A stretch of DNA of 57,464 bases from Actinomycetota bacterium (lineage in GTDB: Bacteria > Actinomycetota > Actinomycetes > Mycobacteriales > JACQDL01): assembly GCA_016201065.1 (NCBI GenBank), contig JACQDL010000007.1, positions 1 to 57,464 of the forward strand. Direction: 5' to 3'. The position numbers and the translations under genes are program-made. This document shows, in pieces, positions 52,832 to 57,464 of this stretch (the stretch's first letter is position 1; each line of letters begins with the position of its first letter). The notes beneath the pieces are model-generated. The model saw only the letters and a program-made list of their open reading frames with translations, was not told where the DNA came from and did no database searches.

Positions 52832-53646
52832 TCCTCCAGGGGGATGGACTTCTCGTAGATCGTGTCGAACCGTTGCCGGCAGTGGGCCACGTGTGCTGCC
52901 GACTCAGGATACCGCGCCGCGTCATAAGTCTGGACGTATGCGACGGATGGGTCATCTGGATCATCGAAGTCCAGGACGCTGAATGGCCCGAGGAAACCGG
53001 GATGGGGTCCGGTCGCCAGGGGAAGCACCCGCAGGTCCACGTGGGTCAGCCCGGCCCGGTCGCGCAGCGCCGACAGCTGAGCCGCCATCAGGTCCGGCGT
53101 GCCGACCGGCAGCCGCATAGCCGGCTCGGCGATCACCACCCGCATCCGCAGCGGGTCGGGACGCCCGAACACGCTGCGCTGGCGGGCCATCCGCACCGCC
53201 ACGTATCCCTCGACCATCTCGGTGGACGCGCCGGGAGTGGTCGCCCGCTCGACCTCGCGGGCATAGTCGGCGGTCTGGAAGAGCCCATGCATGAGGGTGG
53301 GCTCGAACACGTGGAGTTCGGACGCGACGGCCTCCAGGTTCAGGTACAGCCCGAACCAGCGTGGCGCCTTGGCGTCGACCTCCTCCCACCAGGACGGTTC
53401 CTTGGTGGCCTGGGCCATCGTGGCGAGGTTGTCGGTCGTCGCCGCGTCGACGCCGTAGAGCCGGCACAGCTCCCTTACGTCGCCGGGGCGGACCGGGGTC
53501 TGCCCCGCCTCGATCCGCGCCATCTTGGCCACCGATGCGACCGAGGCCGCCGCGACGTCGTCGCGGGTGCGGCGTGCTCGTTCTCGCAGCGCGCGCAACT
53601 CCCGGCCCAGTTGTCTGCGGACGACGATCGAACCGACGGCGGACAT
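52819..53646 (-). CDS. XRE-family regulator with DUF5753 C-terminal domain
   Basis: This is a 275-residue DNA-binding protein. The N-terminal HTH (about residues 12-55) has LRALRERARRTRDDVAAASVASVAKMARIEAGQTPVRPGDVREL. The C-terminal DUF5753 domain has the EPTLMHGLFQTADYAREVE motif and RVLPLATGPHPGFLGPFSVLDF. It pairs with the DUF397 gene immediately downstream, an arrangement common in morphologically complex actinomycetes, and probably regulates a local or developmental target. AGGAGG lies 7 bases before ATG 53646, which decides the start. Confidence 0.9.
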   Translation of the reverse strand: MSAVGSIVVRRQLGRELRALRERARRTRDDVAAASVASVAKMARIEAGQTPVRPGDVRELCRLYGVDAATTDNLATMAQATKEPSWWEEVDAKAPRWFGLYLNLEAVASELHVFEPTLMHGLFQTADYAREVERATTPGASTEMVEGYVAVRMARQRSVFGRPDPLRMRVVIAEPAMRLPVGTPDLMAAQLSALRDRAGLTHVDLRVLPLATGPHPGFLGPFSVLDFDDPDDPSVAYVQTYDAARYPESAAHVAHCRQRFDTIYEKSIPLEEWLP

Positions 53647-53763
53647 CCCCAACCTCCTGGCGTCACGGCTACTGTCCTGGTTTGTTCCCGCGACAGTACC
53701 CCGCGTGTCCAGATGCTCACGATGAGCTGTTGAAGTTGGTGGCCGGTCCGTGATGTCGGCGTC

Positions 53764-56700
53764 TCAGCCGTCCTCGAATCCGGACTGCTGGAACCGCAAC
53801 GTGCGGGCGTTCTCCAGGACGACCCGCACCTTGTCCTCGGGGAACCCGTCGGCCCGCCGGGCGTGCACCTCGACGGTCACCTCCAGCTCGGCGCCCTCGA
53901 CCGAGGTGAGTTGCTGGAGGATCTCCTGGCTGAGGCGGGTCAGGTCACGTCCGTAGCGTTCGGGGTCGATCCGGTAGACGCCGAAGAACCGGGTGTTCGC
54001 CACCCGGGGAGGTCCGGGCTGCGGCTGAGGCTGCGCGCCCGGACCGGAACCGTCGCCGTGTCGGCCAGCGCCGGGCACGTCGACGTGTCCAGGCTCGGCC
54101 GTGGCGCCGGGTTCCTGACCTATCACCGCTGCGGCGCGGGTCTCGTCGGCGGCAATCTGGCGTAGGGCGCTGGACGGGTCGACCAGCAGTGTCGTATCGG
54201 TGACCTGACCGAAGTAGGCATCCCCACCGGGTAGCACCAGGCCGGTGTACCGGCCGGTCACGTCGTCGTACCCGTCGGCGAGGGCGAACCCGTCCTGCGC
54301 CCAGGTGAACGAGGTCAACACCGACCGCACGCCTTCGTCGAGCACGGTCCGGTCCCGCAGCCGGGTCAGGTAGGGGTGGCGGCAGAGGTAGGCCCACAGG
54401 TCGCCGACGCTGAGGTGGCCGCGGCCCCAGACCTTCGCAAGCTTCTGATCCAGGTCCAGCCGGATCGTGCGCGCCGCGATCGCGCTCGCCAGCAGACCAG
54501 CGCGGGTGAGCTTGTCGGTCACGCGTTCGGCCAGCCGGTCGTTGGCACCGTCGGCCTTCTCCGCGGTGATCACGGGCGGGCGCTGCGGGTCGGGTTGTTC
54601 GGGTACCAGTGCCCAGTGGTACGTCTGGGCGATGCGGGCGGTGACCGCCTCGTCGCTGTGTGCCCGGTTGGACTGCACCTGCTTGGCCTGCTGCGGGGAG
54701 AGGTTGAGCTCCTCCACCCGACCCGAGATCCAGTCCCAGGCGAGGAAGTGCCGGGCCGCCTCGGTGAGCTCGTCGAGGCGCTTGGTGTCCGGCGCCAGGA
54801 AGATGATCATATTGCGGTTGGTGCGCTGCCCGCTGCCGCGACGCTCGAACGCATCCCGGGCGAACAGCATCGCCGCGGAGTCGGCGCCACCCTTGATGTG
54901 GGCGTGCGCGGGGTGCAGCACGACGAGGCGGACGTCCTCGGCGTCGGGGATGTCGGCGGTGGACTCCGGCGCGATGTGCACCCCCGCGAATCCACCCCGG
55001 AACCGTTGCTGGTCGGCCCGCAGCCGGCGGACGATCTCCGCCCACACCTCCTCGGGTCGCTCCCGCAGCCCGTCGGCGTAGTCGGCCGCGGTGCGGGACA
55101 CCGACGCCTGGGTGTCGTACCAGTAGCGGTTGCCCTCGGCGTAGAGGTAGGTGGCCCGTTGGGAGAGCAGGTCGAGCGCGGAGCCGAAGTTGCCGACGGT
55201 GTCGCCGGGGATGGCCGCGCCCAGCCAGATCCGTTGGCGTTCCACGCCCCGGTGGGCCGAGTGCAGGGTGGGCGCGGAGCCGATGAAGATGGCCCGCGCC
55301 AACCGCCGGGTCACCGCTCGCCCGCCGAGGGTGGTCCGGGAGCTGTCGATCTTGACGGGGGTCGAGCCCTCGCCGTCGATGTCCACATCGACGATCGGTT
55401 TCCAGGAGTCGGGCAGGTACTGGGTGATCTCGCTGGCCACCGTCGGCAGGTGGAGTGGCACGGTGCCGGGCAGGATCATCGGGCTGGGGTCCTGGGCGGT
55501 CCACAGCGCGTGCACCACGGCACTCATCAGCCGCAGGACTCCCCGGGTGCGCTGGAACCGGTCCAGGGTGGACCAGTCCTCGTACAGCCGGTCGAACAGC
55601 TCCGGGTGGATCGGGTACGCCGCCCGGACCCGGTCCTCGTACGCGGGGTCGATGACCTCGCGCGGGAACTCCCCGGTGTGCCGGCCGTAGAACTGGGTGA
55701 ACTGGCGGGCGATCGCGGCGATGTCGGCCCGCGCGTCGGCGTCCGGCTCGGCGAACAACCGGCGGCGCACGATCTCGAAGGACTCCCGGGCGTTCGCCGG
55801 CCGCCACTGGTCGGCGACCCGGCGGACCACGTTCTGCAACCGGGCCAGGGCCTCCTGCCCGTTCGGCCCGCCGACCTCCAGCGCGCTGCCCCCGGACGTA
55901 CCGTCCCGGTCCGGGTCGTGCGAGGCCGGGATGGAGATCACCAGCAACGCCCCGGGGACGGTCTTGACCACCTCGGTGAGGGACTGGGCGAAGGTGAACT
56001 GGGTGTCGAACGTGCCGGCCGGCAGCTCCTCGCGGCCCCACAGCTGGCGGGCGTAGGCAACCCACTCGTCGATGAGGATCAGGCACGGCGCGTGGGCGGC
56101 GATCAGGTCCCGCAGGACGTGCCCCGGGCTGGTCCCCGAGGCGTCGGCCGCCGCCACCATCGCGTACGCCGACGCGCCACCGAGCTGCCAGGCCAGCTCA
56201 CCCCACAGGGTGCGCACCACGGTGCCGTCCGTCTTGACGCTGCTCTGGCTGGGTGACAGGTGGGTGCCCACCAGCGCGACCCGCCGCACCGACGGCGGCA
56301 ACGTCCGGTCGGCGACGAGATCCTGGACCTCCTGCGGGAACGAACCGACCGGCGTCCCCGACACCAGATGCCACAACGCCAGCATCGAGTGCGTCTTGCC
56401 ACCGCCGAAGTTGGTTTGCAGGTTGATGATCGGTCGGGCGTTGGGGTCGCCACCGATCCGGCGGACCGACCAGTCCAGCAGCTCCCGCAGCCCCTCGGTG
56501 AGGAAGGTGCGGCGGAAGAACTCCACCGGGTCGACGTACTCGGCCGCGCCTTCGCCGATCGCGACCATGTGCAGGTCCGCGGCGAACTCGCTGGCCGAGA
56601 AGTTGCCGGTCGCGACGTCGTCGTGTGGCGCGAGGACCTCCCGCCACGGTTTGAGTCCCTGCCCGGCGACCGACCCACCGCTCTCCTGCTGGCGGACCAG

Positions 56701-57147
56701 CCGCCGGGTCTCCGCCTCGAAGGTGGCCCGCTGGTGGTCGGCCCGCAACCGGCGTACCTCGTCGGCCTGCGTCGCGGCGCCCACCGCCCGCAGCAGCCGT
56801 TCGCTGGTGTCCAGCGCCCGGTAGGTGTCCTCGGCGGAGAACGACTCGTTGTGCGCCCACCGGTTGCGGACGTCCCGCAGCTCCGAGGCGAACGACTGCT
56901 CCGCACGCGACAACTGGTCCTTGAAGACCCGCCCCTGCTCGGTGATCACCCGCAACAGGACATGCGGGTCCTCATGCCCGGGTTGCGATGCCGACCCGGT
57001 GCGCTGCGGGTCGCGGGCGGCCAGCGTCTCCCGCCAGTCCTGGCCCGTAGGGACCACCGCCGCCATCCGCGCGTCCACGAACGGCCCGAGCCCCTCCGCG
57101 AGCAGTTCGAGGCACCGCCCGACCCGGTCCCGGTTGCTGGTCGCCAT
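53764..57147 (-). CDS. HEPN-DUF499 ATPase (candidate antiviral defence protein)
   Basis: This is a 1127-residue protein. Residues about 1-125 resemble the Swt1-type HEPN domain and contain the RNase-like motif R94-NRWA-H99 (RX4H) in LRDVRNRWAHNESF. After a charged linker, the DUF499 ATPase follows, with the P-loop NFGGGKTHSML (near 246-256), a Walker B-like CLILIDEWVAYARQLW, and a SFPQEVQDLVADRT segment. The C-terminal half is helical and ends in a DUF499-typical FFGVYRIDPERYGRDL. DUF499 proteins occur with DUF1156 methyltransferases in defence islands, and such a gene fragment lies directly upstream. ATG 57147 is 14 bases after that gene's stop. Antiviral function is inferred from family context. 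Confidence 0.85.
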   Translation of the reverse strand: MATSNRDRVGRCLELLAEGLGPFVDARMAAVVPTGQDWRETLAARDPQRTGSASQPGHEDPHVLLRVITEQGRVFKDQLSRAEQSFASELRDVRNRWAHNESFSAEDTYRALDTSERLLRAVGAATQADEVRRLRADHQRATFEAETRRLVRQQESGGSVAGQGLKPWREVLAPHDDVATGNFSASEFAADLHMVAIGEGAAEYVDPVEFFRRTFLTEGLRELLDWSVRRIGGDPNARPIINLQTNFGGGKTHSMLALWHLVSGTPVGSFPQEVQDLVADRTLPPSVRRVALVGTHLSPSQSSVKTDGTVVRTLWGELAWQLGGASAYAMVAAADASGTSPGHVLRDLIAAHAPCLILIDEWVAYARQLWGREELPAGTFDTQFTFAQSLTEVVKTVPGALLVISIPASHDPDRDGTSGGSALEVGGPNGQEALARLQNVVRRVADQWRPANARESFEIVRRRLFAEPDADARADIAAIARQFTQFYGRHTGEFPREVIDPAYEDRVRAAYPIHPELFDRLYEDWSTLDRFQRTRGVLRLMSAVVHALWTAQDPSPMILPGTVPLHLPTVASEITQYLPDSWKPIVDVDIDGEGSTPVKIDSSRTTLGGRAVTRRLARAIFIGSAPTLHSAHRGVERQRIWLGAAIPGDTVGNFGSALDLLSQRATYLYAEGNRYWYDTQASVSRTAADYADGLRERPEEVWAEIVRRLRADQQRFRGGFAGVHIAPESTADIPDAEDVRLVVLHPAHAHIKGGADSAAMLFARDAFERRGSGQRTNRNMIIFLAPDTKRLDELTEAARHFLAWDWISGRVEELNLSPQQAKQVQSNRAHSDEAVTARIAQTYHWALVPEQPDPQRPPVITAEKADGANDRLAERVTDKLTRAGLLASAIAARTIRLDLDQKLAKVWGRGHLSVGDLWAYLCRHPYLTRLRDRTVLDEGVRSVLTSFTWAQDGFALADGYDDVTGRYTGLVLPGGDAYFGQVTDTTLLVDPSSALRQIAADETRAAAVIGQEPGATAEPGHVDVPGAGRHGDGSGPGAQPQPQPGPPRVANTRFFGVYRIDPERYGRDLTRLSQEILQQLTSVEGAELEVTVEVHARRADGFPEDKVRVVLENARTLRFQQSGFEDG

Positions 57148-57161
57148 CGCGTGCCGTCCCC

Positions 57162-57449
57162 TCAGTCCTCGTCGAAGTCGAGCGTGGGCGGGCCGCCGCC
57201 AACCGAACGCGCCGCAGTGGTCCGGGATGCGGCCGACAGGTCGTTCCAGGAGGTGCCCAACCCGTTGAACAGCAGCGCGGTCTGCGTCCATCTGCGGCGT
57301 TCGCTGATGCTGTACAGCAGGTACGCCAGCTGCATATGAGCGTGCTTGGGAGCCGTCAGGCTTGCGCGGTTGAGCCGATGTACTCGTGGCGGCTGCGCCG
57401 CCGTTCTCGTTTGAACTGAGCCACTGGGCCTTCTCGTGCTTCCGTCGGA
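57162..57449 (-). pseudogene. C-terminal end of a DUF1156-type DNA methyltransferase (partial)
   Basis: Bases 57335-57162 encode LAYLLYSISERRRWTQTALLFNGLG and end LDFDED, which resembles the extreme C-terminus of DUF1156 adenine methyltransferases. The frame runs into the next gene with a 14-base gap. Upstream of about 57345 the sequence (SVQTRTAAQPPRVHRLNRASL) is not family-like, and the frame meets a TGA at 57450-57452, so the gene appears broken at this point rather than simply leaving the window. Foreign DNA, perhaps an insertion sequence end, may lie at 57345-57464. The assignment rests on 57 residues. Confidence 0.5.
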
Positions 57450-57464
57450 TCACCTGCCCTCGCC

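Noticed and set aside
54376-56256. 626-codon plus-strand frame opposite the DUF499 gene
   Set aside because: It is an antisense shadow with no recognisable motif and no ribosome binding site.
1-57464. tRNA or rRNA genes, including a tRNA attachment site for the left element
   Set aside because: No cloverleaf with a GGTTCGAATCC-like arm was recognised; a serine integrase does not need a tRNA site.

Overview
The window is high-GC DNA with many GTG starts, from a mycothiol-type actinomycete. A Micromonosporales, Frankiales or Streptosporangiales relative is my best guess, inferred from gene content. The stretch from chorismate mutase to purH keeps the order of Mycobacterium tuberculosis Rv0948c-Rv0957: chorismate mutase, UvrD/PcrA, M23 peptidase, sucC, sucD, a glutamine/glycine-repeat membrane protein, PerM, purN, purH. 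folD, a DUF3017 protein, mdh and icd follow.

Bases 1-10327 look like a decaying integrative element. It carries a truncated ISAzo13 transposase fused end-on to a truncated hsdS, an intact-looking hsdM, a sigma-region-4-like HTH protein, a replication-relaxation protein preceded by iteron-like repeats, small ORFs, and a large serine recombinase. The recombinase is split by an IS3-family element (8427-9989) that has recognisable terminal repeats and an ACA target duplication.

Bases 10338-26940 are a redox and accessory block: a MauE/DoxX-DsbA fusion, an SCO1 lipoprotein, the tail of a CopD-like copper transporter butted against mmsA, a nitronate monooxygenase behind a large palindromic operator, a histidine-rich membrane protein, a mycothiol-dependent isomerase family protein, a DoxX-Rieske fusion, an XRE regulator, a MacB-type ABC exporter coupled to an aldehyde dehydrogenase, and an operon of truncated haemoglobin, flavohaemoglobin and a DivIVA-like protein.

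Bases 27490-30040 hold an ECF sigma factor with a partner membrane protein, then a thioredoxin-rhodanese fusion behind a CsoR/CstR-type operator. The rhodanese domain lacks its catalytic cysteine. Bases 30110-52585 are mostly core metabolism and cell-envelope genes. After icd come a DUF397/DUF5753 regulator pair and, on the minus strand, a large HEPN-DUF499 ATPase preceded by the C-terminal end of a DUF1156-type methyltransferase. That pair is a candidate defence module running off the right edge. Both ends of the window therefore carry DNA-methylation/defence genes, with conserved core genes between them.
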